A stretch of DNA of 59,355 nt from an uncultured Methanobrevibacter sp. (GTDB lineage: Archaea; Methanobacteriota; Methanobacteria; Methanobacteriales; Methanobacteriaceae). Below, piece after piece: positions 27,223-36,492 of the stretch. The notes under the pieces are model-generated. The model was not told where the DNA came from. It made no database searches and saw only the letters and a program-made list of their open reading frames with translations. The translations under genes were made by a program, and so were the position numbers. Position 1 is the stretch's first letter, and the number at the start of each line of letters is the position of its first letter. The stretch is from NCBI RefSeq assembly GCF_902771435.1, contig NZ_CACXXB010000009.1:1-59355 (forward strand). The letters run 5' to 3'.

Positions 27223-28167
27223 ATGAGAAAGCCCTATGTCATACTTATTGGCAGTGCATCAGGAATTGGAAAATCGACAATTGCTGCTGAATTGGCGAAA
27301 GCGTTAAACATTAAACATCTGATTGAAAGTGATTTTATACGAGCGGTCGTAAGGGGAATCATAGGAAAGGAATATGCTCCGGCACTTCACAGCTCCTCCT
27401 ATGATGCGTATAAACATCTGAGAAACAAGGACCGTTACGACAACTATGATGAACTTGTGTCCGCCGGCTTTGACGAGCACGCCGCATCAGTAATTCCAGG
27501 CCTTGAAAAGATTATCCAAAGAGCAATCACAGACTATGACGACATCATAATAGAAGGAGTGCATCTGGTTCCTGGACTGATCAATATTGAACAGTTTAAG
27601 GACTATGCCGAAATATACTTTTTTGTGCTGAGCTCAGATGAGGAAGCCCACAAGGAAAGATTTGTAAAAAGAGCAGTACAAATCCACAGGGGCGGAAAGC
27701 AGCTTGACTTTTTTAGGGAAAACAGAATTATCCATGACCACCTCACAAATCTGGCAGAGGCAAATGGAGTTCATGTAATCAAAGCCGAAGCAATTGACAA
27801 AACCCTTGACAGGATTCTATCCATAATCAACAAATCCTGCACAACTATCAATCTCATAAATAACGTGGACGAACTGGCTGACGTTATCGACATAATCATC
27901 AGCAGGAATAATGGAAGCCTTGAGAAAGTCGTCTACAATGTAAAAGGATTTAAAGAGCCTTTGGAGAGAAACATTAAAGTAAGCGACAGTGAAGCCGCCA
28001 AAAAATTCATCGATAATATTGAAAAGGATGAAAGTAAAAAAGAGTACTTGAATGAACTGTACCAACTTTCAGAGTACAGGAAAACAACAATATGCGCTTC
28101 CAGTCAGGAAAAATTGGATAAAATTATTAAAGAATTAAACGATAAAGGATATGTTTTAAATGAATGA
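27223..28167 (+). CDS. 2-phosphoglycerate kinase-like protein
   Basis: P-loop kinase of 314 residues. Walker A is GSASGIGKST (10-19), followed by HLIESDFIRAVVRGIIGKEYAPALHSSSYDAYK, HAASVIPGLEKII and IIEGVHLVPGLI, the pattern of methanogen 2-phosphoglycerate kinase. That enzyme makes 2,3-bisphosphoglycerate, precursor of the cyclic 2,3-diphosphoglycerate stored by Methanobacteriales. The C-terminal 100 residues are helical with no known motif. GGGGAG precedes the ATG. It overlaps the ZPR1 gene by eight bases, so both are on one mRNA. The family is clear, the exact substrate is inferred. Confidence 0.78.
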   Translation: MRKPYVILIGSASGIGKSTIAAELAKALNIKHLIESDFIRAVVRGIIGKEYAPALHSSSYDAYKHLRNKDRYDNYDELVSAGFDEHAASVIPGLEKIIQRAITDYDDIIIEGVHLVPGLINIEQFKDYAEIYFFVLSSDEEAHKERFVKRAVQIHRGGKQLDFFRENRIIHDHLTNLAEANGVHVIKAEAIDKTLDRILSIINKSCTTINLINNVDELADVIDIIISRNNGSLEKVVYNVKGFKEPLERNIKVSDSEAAKKFIDNIEKDESKKEYLNELYQLSEYRKTTICASSQEKLDKIIKELNDKGYVLNE

Positions 28168-28738
28168 AGATGAATTAACCGAAATGATTATCAAATGTCC
28201 GGCCTGCTTCGCAGAAGGCAAAGCCAAATCAATTATGAAAGAGTTGGAAATTCCACACTTCGGAAAGGTTCTTGAAACCTCAATCCAATGTCCGGTATGC
28301 GGATTCAAGCACAACGACATAATTGCACTTGAACAGAACGACCCTGCAAAATATGTTCTTGAGATAAACAAGAATACACTGACAGTAAGGGTTGTCCGCT
28401 CACAGTCAGCAACAGTTTCAATACCTGAACTGGGCGTTAAGGTGGAGCCTGGTCCAAAGTCCGAAGGATATGTAACCAATGTTGAAGGAATTCTCAACCG
28501 TTTTGAAGATGCGGTTAAAAAGGCACTGAACCTTTTTGATGACGAGTCTTCACAGATTAACGCAAAGGACACCCTCAGTCAAATTCAGGAGCTTAAAAAT
28601 GGAAACGGTACTGCAACCCTCATTATTCTTGATCCGTTCGGACAAAGTAATATAGTCAGCGACAGCGCCGATGTATTTGAAATTCCAGAAGATGAACTGA
28701 AAGATTTAAAAACAGGATTTAGCCATATAGAAGGTTAA
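28160..28738 (+). CDS. ZPR1-type zinc-finger protein
   Basis: Archaeal single-module relative of eukaryotic ZPR1. The zinc ribbon is CPACFAEGKAKSIMKELEIPHFGKVLETSIQCPVCGFKHNDI (residues 13-50), with CxxC at both ends. The following ZPR1 beta-domain includes EPGPKSEGYVTNVEGILNRFE and ATLIILDPFGQSNIVS. Archaeal members have no settled function; eukaryotic ZPR1 acts as an elongation-factor chaperone. It overlaps the upstream kinase gene by eight bases. A strong hairpin/T-run terminator follows. Confidence 0.9.
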   Translation: MNEDELTEMIIKCPACFAEGKAKSIMKELEIPHFGKVLETSIQCPVCGFKHNDIIALEQNDPAKYVLEINKNTLTVRVVRSQSATVSIPELGVKVEPGPKSEGYVTNVEGILNRFEDAVKKALNLFDDESSQINAKDTLSQIQELKNGNGTATLIILDPFGQSNIVSDSADVFEIPEDELKDLKTGFSHIEG

Positions 28739-28755
28739 ACTACTTTAATACGGCA

Positions 28756-28794
28756 GTAGGTGCAACTGGCATCTACAACTTTTTTTTCTTTTTT
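28756..28794 (+). terminator. Strong terminator after ZPR1 gene
   Basis: GTAGGTGC (28756-28763) pairs with GCATCTAC (28769-28776), one G-U pair, loop AACTG, then AACTTTTTTTTCTTTTTT. Confidence 0.7.
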
Positions 28795-28947
28795 AATACT
28801 CTTCACCAAAATTAAAATCCTCAAAAATGCAAATATTTGAGAAAAACAAATTACTGATTAATTTTTAAAAAAAATGGGATATATTGTTAAAATATCAACT
28901 AGTATTTCTTTATTATTAATAAAAAAAGAGAAAATAAAAGAAAGAAT

Positions 28948-29388
28948 TTATTCTTCTTCCTCTTCTTCATCTAAGTTTGCTGTGAAGTTTGTAAATGAGT
29001 CTTCTTCAACAACATCTTTTAATTTTAAGGTTTTTTGAACATCCATAGCTAATGCGTTACAATCCGCTTTGATAGCTTCTAAATGTAATAAAATCCTTTC
29101 TTTTTCTTGGTTGATTCTTTCGATGTTAGTGTATGGGTATGTGGATTCTTTAAGCATCTCATACTCAATGGTTGTGTACGGGTATTCGTTTAACTGTTTA
29201 CAAACATTTTTTAAGACTTCTCCTAAAAATTTGTTCATTTCAACTTTTACCCTTTCACGGATCATTTTGTCGTCATCAAGATTTTCTTTCATTAAACGTA
29301 CTACTTCTGCTTTAGCGAAAGGTAATTTTTCTTCCTCTTCGTCTACATATTCACCAGAAGTTTCTTCAATCATTTCTTCTTCAGACAT
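28948..29388 (-). CDS. Acidic protein with probable histone-fold region (NFYB/HAP5-like)
   Basis: A 146-residue protein with very acidic ends ([18 protein letters not shown] and DEEEEEE). The middle part reads [41 protein letters not shown], which resembles the start of a histone fold (LPxAxVxRIMK, short helix, loop, long helix). The region after residue 75 continues as helix and probable coiled coil ([17 protein letters not shown]). In Methanobacteriales I recall this family as an NFYB/HAP5-like transcription-factor subunit. DNA binding is not shown; the acidic tails would argue against simple wrapping of DNA. Single gene. Confidence 0.6.
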   Translation of the reverse strand: MSEEEMIEETSGEYVDEEEEKLPFAKAEVVRLMKENLDDDKMIRERVKVEMNKFLGEVLKNVCKQLNEYPYTTIEYEMLKESTYPYTNIERINQEKERILLHLEAIKADCNALAMDVQKTLKLKDVVEEDSFTNFTANLDEEEEEE

Positions 29389-29617
29389 TTTATACCTCGT
29401 TTAATTAATTAAAAATATTGATTCATCAGATAAAATTTTAAAAAAAATATTATTTCATCAATATCTACTTATAACTTTATCAGAAGTTTTATTTAAAGGT
29501 TTTGATTTAATTGAAGAAATGGACGAGTATTTGGCCACTTTTATCATCAACTATAAAAATAATAAATCGTGAAATTAATAATTCGAATACTTATGAAATT
29601 TTGAAAAATCGATTTTT

Positions 29618-29648
29618 AAAAATAAAAATTAGTAGCCCGAAGGCTACT
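29618..29648 (-). terminator. UUCG-tetraloop terminator after the adhesin gene
   Basis: On the minus strand AGTAGCC, loop TTCG, GGCTACT form a perfect 7-bp stem closed by C-G around the stable UUCG tetraloop, followed by AATTTTTATTTTT. It lies six bases after the adhesin stop codon. Confidence 0.75.
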
Positions 29649-29653
29649 TTAAA

Positions 29654-32600
29654 TTATCTTTTCTTCAATATATTGTTACCATAGAATGCACCCAAACTAA
29701 ACACAAACAATAGCACGATGACCATGATAGGATTACCTGATTTGTATGTTTGCAATATGGATTGAGTATAATCCCTTATTTCGCCATCAGAGTGTTTGTA
29801 TCCATTGTTTTCAGGAGTTATATTTGGATTTTGTTTTGGATTTTGTTTTTCTGCAATATCCAGTGAAACAGTGTCGTTATTGTTGGACAAATCATAATCG
29901 AAATTGTCACTTGATGCAACAACCTTATTTTTGGCGATGCCCACTTCACGGGCAATAGCTTTGACAGTAAGATATGCAGATTGACCTGCATCCAAGAAAT
30001 CCAAGGACCACACATCATTTACTTTGTCAAAATCACCTGCACTTGCATGGAATGACAATAATTTCAGTGAATCATCCATTATTTCCCTGACCTTAACGTT
30101 TTCTGCTGCATCAGGACCTCTGTTGGTGAGCCTGATTGAAAAGCTGACCACATCGCCTACGGCATAATTATACTTGGAAACTGTCTTGGTGACTGACAGG
30201 TCGCTTGCAGGATAGACAAAGAGATTGCTTTCATCCCTGTTGTTGTCCAATTCAGGATCCATTTCATCTCCCCAGACAGATGCTGTATTTACAAACTGAC
30301 CGGTAGAAATGATTTTACATACGATATCCAAAGATTTGGATTCGCCATTTGCCAAGTCTCCAATATGCCATACGGAGTTTTCATATTCGCCATCACCATA
30401 TACGTCAACAATTTTCAAACCTTTTGGCATGACATCATAGACAAAAACGCCTGATGCATCATTAGGACCATTATTTGAAACCATCAATGTCCATTTTACC
30501 AAATCAAGATAATTGGCAGCGGAAACATTCACCATTTTGATTAGAGACAAGTCTGCAAGAGGATTTACACTAACAGATGCATCATCATGGTTGTTTGATT
30601 CATCCCAATCATACTGTGAAGGAACAACCTTTGCAATATTTTCAATATCGTCAAGAGTCTTTACAATAGTGCGGATAACAAGAGATTCGCTGGCCCCATT
30701 GTCAAGATAGTCAATATGCCACATTCCTTCACCGTAGCTTCCTGAACTGCATCTGTAATCAACCAGTTCCAGACCTTCCGGCAATTCATCAATTACCAGC
30801 ACATCGTCACTGCCATCAGGACCGTTATTGGTGACAGTGATGGTCCATTGGATTATTTCGCCAAAGTTAGGATTTGAATTGTCGACATCCTTAACAACTT
30901 TCAAATCGGATGATTTTGGAACCAATACTGTTGCGTTGTTTTCATTGTTTGACAGGTCATGGTCATATTCGTTTCCTTCGATTTTAACAACGTTTGTCAA
31001 TTTACCTGTTCTGTTAACAAAGCAGGTTAATTCCATTGTTTGGCTTTCACCATTTTCAAGACAACATAAAGACCATAATCCGTTATCGTAAAATCCTTTA
31101 CTTACAGTGTAGTTTATAAGCTCCAATCCTTCAGGCAAAATTTCCTCAACAATAACACCTGTTGCCTTATCAGGACCATTGTTTTTAACGATTACGCTCC
31201 ATTTTACAAGATGGAGATAATCAACCACAGACTGATTTGCCAATTTGATGACTGACAAGTCGGATGCATTTGCGACTTTTATAGGCACACTGTCATTATT
31301 GTCAGTTTTATTCCAGTCAAATTCGTTTCCTGTCACTGAAACATTGTTTACGAATGATCCTGTTCCATTGACCTTAGTTGTTATAGTCAGTGTTTTCATT
31401 TCACCATTGTTAATGTTTCCAACATTCCAAAGTCCAGTATTATGGTTGTATTTGCCAGATGCATCATCACTAATCCATATCATAGATTTAGGAAGTGATT
31501 CCTTTACGACTACTCCAGTAGCTGCATCAGGACCATTATTGGATACAGTTATTGTCCATCTGATTACATCTGCAAAATTCGGTTTAGAATTGCTTACTGA
31601 TTTTACAACCACCAGATTGGATGCAGGCTTAACTGTTATTGATGCACTGCCTTTGTTGTTTGAAGGATTTTGGTCATACTCATTTCCTTTGACGCTTGCA
31701 ACATTGACGAAACTGCCTGTAACATTAACCAATGAATAAATTTTAACACTGACACTACTGCCAGAAGCCAAACTTCCAACATCAATGATGCCATTGACAA
31801 GAGGTTTAGTGGAATTCAAATAAACAAATCCATTAGGCAAAGTCTCATAAATCTTAACACCAGTTGCAGCATCAGGACCGTGGTTGGTAACAGTCAGAGT
31901 CCAGCAGACGACATCTGTGTAATTAACAGTTCCCGGATTAACAACTTTAACAATGCCCAAATCACTGGCTTTAGCCACATTAACTGTTTTGGTATCGTTA
32001 TTGTTGGATTTATCTTTATCAAACTCATTTCCAGTTACTGAAACAGAATTTTTAATTGAACCTGTGGTATTTACTCTGCATACAATGTTTAATTTCGCAG
32101 AGGAGAACTTGTTTAAATTTCCAACATTCCATACTCCTGAATCATGATCGTATTTGCCTAAAGCATCATCACTAATCCATATCATAGATTTCGGAAGTGA
32201 CTCTTTTACAACTACACCTGTAGCGGCATCAGGACCCTTATTGGATACTGTTATTGTCCATTTTACCAAATCATTAAGATTGACATCAGACGCATTGGAC
32301 ACTTTTGTAACAGTCAAATCACTAGCAGGCTTAACCACTATTGATGCAGTGCCCCTATTGTTTGAAGGGTTATGATCATATTCATTTCCTTTGACTCTTG
32401 CAACATTGACGAAACTGCCTGTAACATTAACCAATGAATAAATTTTAACATCAACACTACTTCCAGCAGCCAAACTTCCAACATCAACGACACCATTGAC
32501 AAGAGGTTTAGTGGAATTCAAATAAACAAATCCATTAGGCAAAGTTTCATAAACTTTAACACCGGTAGCTGCATCTGGACCATGATTAGTAACAGTCAAA

Positions 32601-35600
32601 GTCCAGCAAACAGTATCACCATAATTGACAACACCTTCACTGACAGATTTGACAATACCCAAGTCACTGGCTTTAGCTACATTAACAGTTTTACTTGCGT
32701 TATTGTTGGATTTATTCCAGTCATACTCATTGCAGGTCACTGAAACCATATTTTCAATGCTTCCAGTGGCATTGACAGTGCATGTTATTTTTAATGATGC
32801 GCTGCTTGCCTTGTTTAAGGTTCCGACATTCCATTTTCCTGTGTTTTTATCATAATTTCCATTGCTTTTAATGAATTTGAGTGTTTTTGGAAGAACATCA
32901 CTAACAATTACTTCAGTAGCAGTGTTAGGACCGTTATTTTTTACTGTTATTGTCCATTCTATTGTTTCACCATAATTTGGTGAAGTGTTGTTTACTGATT
33001 TTGCAACAATTAAATCTGTTGCAGGTTTAACAGATATTGATGCAGTTGCCTTATTGTTTGAAGGATTCTGATCATATTCATTTCCTTTGACGCTTGCAAC
33101 ATTGACGAAACTGCCTGTAATTTCTGCTCTTGAGTATATTTTAACGCTTGCACTCTTACCGGAAGCCAAACTTCCAATATCAATAGCTCCATTGACAAAA
33201 GGCCTGGTTGAATTCAAATAAACAAAGCCGTTAGGCAAAGTCTCATAAATCTTAATGCCTGTAGCTGCATCAGGACCATGATTAGTAACAGTCAAAGTCC
33301 AGCAAACGGTATCCCTATAATTGACAACCCCCTGGCTGACAGACTTGATAATGCCCAAATCACAGCTCGGATTAACATTGATAGCTTTTGTGGCATTGTT
33401 GTTAGACCTATCCCAGTCATATTCATTGCCTGTCACTGAAACCTTATTTACAATACTGCCTGTAGCGTTTACCCTGCAAACGATATTCAGTCTTGTACTG
33501 CCTGCCTTGTTTAATGTTCCTATATCCCATTCTCCAGTATTGCGATTGTACTTGCCTGAAGAATCATCACTTATCCAAATTAATGATTTTGGAAGCAAAT
33601 CACGGGCAATTACGCCAGTGGCAGTATCCGGACCGTTATTTGATACAGTTATTGTCCATTTTACCAAATCATTAAGATTGGCAGCTGAAACATTGGCTGA
33701 TTTGATGACTGCCAGGTCTGAAGCCTTCTCAACAGTAATCTTTGACTGGTCATGGTTGTTTGCCAAATTGAAATCGTGCTCATTAGCAGTTATGTTGACC
33801 TTGTTTGTAAGTTCGCCTGTCTTTTTCACTTTGGTCATGATTTTTGCAACGTAAACCTCCCCGACTTTCAAGGAAGCTATATTTAAAACACCTGTCTGGT
33901 GATTATATTTTCCGTGAGTATTATCCTCAATCCATTCGAGACCGTCAGGCAATACGTCCCTTACAACAACACCTGTTGCATTGCACGGACCGTTGTTAGC
34001 AATGTTTAATGTCCAGACCACAACATCATTATAATTGATGTTTTCAGAGGCGACTGACTTTTTCACTTCCCCATCAACCTTAGGTATGACGTTGAAGGTT
34101 GTTGTATTTGTGATTGCCTTATAATAGGTATCTTCATGGTGTCTTGCGGTTACATAGTATTTTCCAGGTTTCAAATTGTTTAGGCTGTCTTTCACTTCTC
34201 CAAAACAGTCTGAATTCAATGTTTTGTTGTACACTACTGTTCCGTCTTCATGAACAACTGTCAATAATATTTTCATGTTGTATTCCCGGTCATCCTGGTA
34301 TAGCTGTCCGCTGTCGGTAGCTCCCAAAACAGGAATTTCACCATCGATTTTTATCAGATTATTGTCTGCGGCATTATAAATTGCATTTGATACTGCCAGA
34401 TTGCCGTATTTTGCAATGTTGTTTCCGCCGTGAATAACAGACCCAATTCTTTCAACATCACCATAATAGATGTCATTTGCAAAAATAGGCAATTTGTAAA
34501 CCCATGCCTGATTTTGATAGAATGTGTTGTGTGTCAGTTTCAGGTGGTTTCCGCACTTATCATAATAAATGGCACTGCCGTTTCTTGCTGTGTTGAAATA
34601 GAATTCATTATATTCGACAAAAGCCTGAGTACTGTTAATGTAAATTGCTCCACCCAATCCGTCATTCAATTTATTGGCATCAGGGATTGCTTCGTTATAG
34701 TAAAATGAAGAATCCTTGATTGAAGTGGATTTTCCGTTGATGAATACTGCTCCTCCGTCAATGTTTGCAACATTCCTGTTGAAATTTGAATTTGCCACAT
34801 TGACTGTTTCGGCATCGATATTAATCGCACCTCCAGTCTGTGAAGCGCAGTTATCATTGAAGTCGCATTTGCTTATTATGATGTTTTCACCCATCAGCTG
34901 CACTGCACCGCCGATTGGGGCATTGTTATCCTTAAAAATACTGTTTTCTATTTTTAAATCGCCGTCAACATATTTGTATTCGGTTGACAATGCACCGCCG
35001 TAATAATATGCAGTGTTGTTGGTGAATGTACAATTCTTTACAAGACCTGATCCATGATATGTCAATGCACCGCCCTGTCCTGCAGAGTTGTTGACAAAAA
35101 TGCAGTTTTCATAGGTTGTGCCGTCACGAACGCATCCTGCACCCCCATGTGCAAATTCGTCGACCGCTTTAACATAGTTGTTATAAAACTCGCATCCATA
35201 TACGTAACATTGTGAAACGAAACCGTCCAAACCTATCTGGATTGCACCTCCATAGCAGAATTTGGTGCCGTTGTGGACCTTGTTTGATTCAAATATGCAG
35301 TTGACTATATGAGTATTGTTTGCATATGCGGAAAGCGCACCTGCAGTTTTTTTAGCGTAATTGTTGATGAATCTGCAGCTTTCCACCAGAAGATTTTTGG
35401 TTAGCGTACTGCTGTTTGTCGTACTCAATCCGCTGCCCTGATATGCAGTGTTGTTTTCAAAAATACAATTCTTTACATGGACATCCGGAGCGCGAATGAA
35501 TAATGCACCTCCAGTACCGTCAAAATATGCGTTGATGAAATTTATATTACTGAATGATGTTCCACCGGCCGTCTTTTCAACACGGACAATCTGAGTCAGC

Positions 35601-36028
35601 CCTTTACCGTCCAGTGTGGCTGAAGAATCCGCCGTGAATGTTAATTTCTTGGTTACTCTAATCTGGTCATATGCCTTTTGGGCAGAATATGTTCCGCTCA
35701 GTTTGATCGTATCTCCCTCATTTGCTCTTTCAATTGCATCATTAATGCTTTGGAATGTATTTCCACTTGGAGTGATTCCTAAAATTTCATTTTGACTGAC
35801 GCTAAGCTGTTCATCACTTTCAACTTTCGTATTCAATATATTTTCTTGAGAATTTTCTAGCTTATCTTCAATATTTAATTCACTTGAAATTCCATCTGCG
35901 CTCTGATTCAAATCATGAGCACACACATCATCCATACTCGCACCAAATGAAGCGAATATCAATACGATGAACAATAATGGAATTAGAAAGTGTTTGCCAA
36001 TGAATATTTTTTGACTACTTTTAAACAT
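29654..36028 (-). CDS. Giant adhesin-like protein: beta-helix plus twelve DUF11 repeats
   Basis: A 2124-residue cell-surface protein. A signal peptide occupies residues 1-35. Residues 85-530 form a right-handed parallel beta-helix (repeats such as GGAISIN, FENNTAYQGSG, GGALTYHGSG). After a linker Ig-like part, twelve DUF11 repeats of about 117 residues follow, each with WTITVxNxGPDAATGV and YxKNTGxWNVG or similar. The end has a membrane helix (PIMVIVLLFVFSLGAFYG) and NNILKKR, so the long stalk is held in the membrane and spans the wall. Methanobrevibacter genomes encode many such proteins for contact with host, protozoa or bacteria. GGTGAT precedes the ATG. It is intact, with no frameshift seen. 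Repeats 2-8 alternate between two types (see findings). Confidence 0.9.
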   Translation of the reverse strand: MFKSSQKIFIGKHFLIPLLFIVLIFASFGASMDDVCAHDLNQSADGISSELNIEDKLENSQENILNTKVESDEQLSVSQNEILGITPSGNTFQSINDAIERANEGDTIKLSGTYSAQKAYDQIRVTKKLTFTADSSATLDGKGLTQIVRVEKTAGGTSFSNINFINAYFDGTGGALFIRAPDVHVKNCIFENNTAYQGSGLSTTNSSTLTKNLLVESCRFINNYAKKTAGALSAYANNTHIVNCIFESNKVHNGTKFCYGGAIQIGLDGFVSQCYVYGCEFYNNYVKAVDEFAHGGAGCVRDGTTYENCIFVNNSAGQGGALTYHGSGLVKNCTFTNNTAYYYGGALSTEYKYVDGDLKIENSIFKDNNAPIGGAVQLMGENIIISKCDFNDNCASQTGGAINIDAETVNVANSNFNRNVANIDGGAVFINGKSTSIKDSSFYYNEAIPDANKLNDGLGGAIYINSTQAFVEYNEFYFNTARNGSAIYYDKCGNHLKLTHNTFYQNQAWVYKLPIFANDIYYGDVERIGSVIHGGNNIAKYGNLAVSNAIYNAADNNLIKIDGEIPVLGATDSGQLYQDDREYNMKILLTVVHEDGTVVYNKTLNSDCFGEVKDSLNNLKPGKYYVTARHHEDTYYKAITNTTTFNVIPKVDGEVKKSVASENINYNDVVVWTLNIANNGPCNATGVVVRDVLPDGLEWIEDNTHGKYNHQTGVLNIASLKVGEVYVAKIMTKVKKTGELTNKVNITANEHDFNLANNHDQSKITVEKASDLAVIKSANVSAANLNDLVKWTITVSNNGPDTATGVIARDLLPKSLIWISDDSSGKYNRNTGEWDIGTLNKAGSTRLNIVCRVNATGSIVNKVSVTGNEYDWDRSNNNATKAINVNPSCDLGIIKSVSQGVVNYRDTVCWTLTVTNHGPDAATGIKIYETLPNGFVYLNSTRPFVNGAIDIGSLASGKSASVKIYSRAEITGSFVNVASVKGNEYDQNPSNNKATASISVKPATDLIVAKSVNNTSPNYGETIEWTITVKNNGPNTATEVIVSDVLPKTLKFIKSNGNYDKNTGKWNVGTLNKASSASLKITCTVNATGSIENMVSVTCNEYDWNKSNNNASKTVNVAKASDLGIVKSVSEGVVNYGDTVCWTLTVTNHGPDAATGVKVYETLPNGFVYLNSTKPLVNGVVDVGSLAAGSSVDVKIYSLVNVTGSFVNVARVKGNEYDHNPSNNRGTASIVVKPASDLTVTKVSNASDVNLNDLVKWTITVSNKGPDAATGVVVKESLPKSMIWISDDALGKYDHDSGVWNVGNLNKFSSAKLNIVCRVNTTGSIKNSVSVTGNEFDKDKSNNNDTKTVNVAKASDLGIVKVVNPGTVNYTDVVCWTLTVTNHGPDAATGVKIYETLPNGFVYLNSTKPLVNGIIDVGSLASGSSVSVKIYSLVNVTGSFVNVASVKGNEYDQNPSNNKGSASITVKPASNLVVVKSVSNSKPNFADVIRWTITVSNNGPDAATGVVVKESLPKSMIWISDDASGKYNHNTGLWNVGNINNGEMKTLTITTKVNGTGSFVNNVSVTGNEFDWNKTDNNDSVPIKVANASDLSVIKLANQSVVDYLHLVKWSVIVKNNGPDKATGVIVEEILPEGLELINYTVSKGFYDNGLWSLCCLENGESQTMELTCFVNRTGKLTNVVKIEGNEYDHDLSNNENNATVLVPKSSDLKVVKDVDNSNPNFGEIIQWTITVTNNGPDGSDDVLVIDELPEGLELVDYRCSSGSYGEGMWHIDYLDNGASESLVIRTIVKTLDDIENIAKVVPSQYDWDESNNHDDASVSVNPLADLSLIKMVNVSAANYLDLVKWTLMVSNNGPNDASGVFVYDVMPKGLKIVDVYGDGEYENSVWHIGDLANGESKSLDIVCKIISTGQFVNTASVWGDEMDPELDNNRDESNLFVYPASDLSVTKTVSKYNYAVGDVVSFSIRLTNRGPDAAENVKVREIMDDSLKLLSFHASAGDFDKVNDVWSLDFLDAGQSAYLTVKAIAREVGIAKNKVVASSDNFDYDLSNNNDTVSLDIAEKQNPKQNPNITPENNGYKHSDGEIRDYTQSILQTYKSGNPIMVIVLLFVFSLGAFYGNNILKKR
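29700..34040 (-). repeat. Twelve DUF11 coding repeats with a 700-bp two-repeat period
   Basis: Inside the adhesin gene the DNA repeats about every 350 bases. A longer period of about 700 bases is visible: near-identical stretches coding for YETLPNGFVYLNST lie near 31826, 32526 and 33221, and stretches coding for MIWISDD or close variants near 31475, 32175 and 33570. Such DNA can recombine to change repeat number. Confidence 0.75.
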
Positions 36029-36492
36029 TATAAATCACCTTTTTTGAGGACGATTTTCTACCATTAATTAGCAAAAACTATTAACCAGCAATTAAACTTT
36101 TTATTTCAGCCCTGTTTTAAAAATAATAATTCTAAAATATCAAATTTAATAATAAAAGAAAATTCATCGGAACAGAAGTTTTCGACCGCCCAACACAAGA
36201 TATTTTAATCAAATATCATGACCCGAATTTCTTAATTATCATAATTTTATACGCCGAATTAAATTTTTATAAAACTCTATTAAAATTAACTTAAAATAAA
36301 AGATAATCTCATTAAATCCTCAAAAAAGAAATTAAACATCAAACTATATAAATCTATGCTTTAAACTAATTTTAAATCTTTAAATAGCGAAAATATTCCA
36401 TATTAAAGGAAATATTGGAAACTGGCTTTAAAAAAATATTTTACTTATGAAATAAATAATTATATTATTAATCAAAGTTAAGGTAAAGAGAT
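36029..36492. other. Divergent promoter region with a short GC-richer open stretch
   Basis: 464 bases between the adhesin and the pseudomurein-binding protein genes, mostly very AT-rich. Positions 36161-36236 are noticeably less AT-rich and read in one plus-strand frame as FIGTEVFDRPTQDILIKYHD with no start codon; it may be a scrap of a former gene. TATA-like TATATAAATC at 36343-36352 may serve the plus-strand gene. No RNA gene was recognised. Confidence 0.35.

Noticed and set aside
29405..29573. Plus-strand frame of about 56 codons ending GFDLIEEMDEYL... before a TGA
   Set aside because: No start codon near its beginning and no ribosome site; it covers the promoter of the acidic histone-fold gene. 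Composition is slightly coding-like but not enough.
31245..32855. Several plus-strand frames of 60-160 codons opposite the adhesin
   Set aside because: They recur with the DUF11 period and encode no recognisable protein; they are shadows of the repeat coding.
30000..34040. Regular DNA repetition considered as a CRISPR array or satellite
   Set aside because: The period is 350-700 bases and lies wholly inside one reading frame; there are no short repeats with unique spacers.
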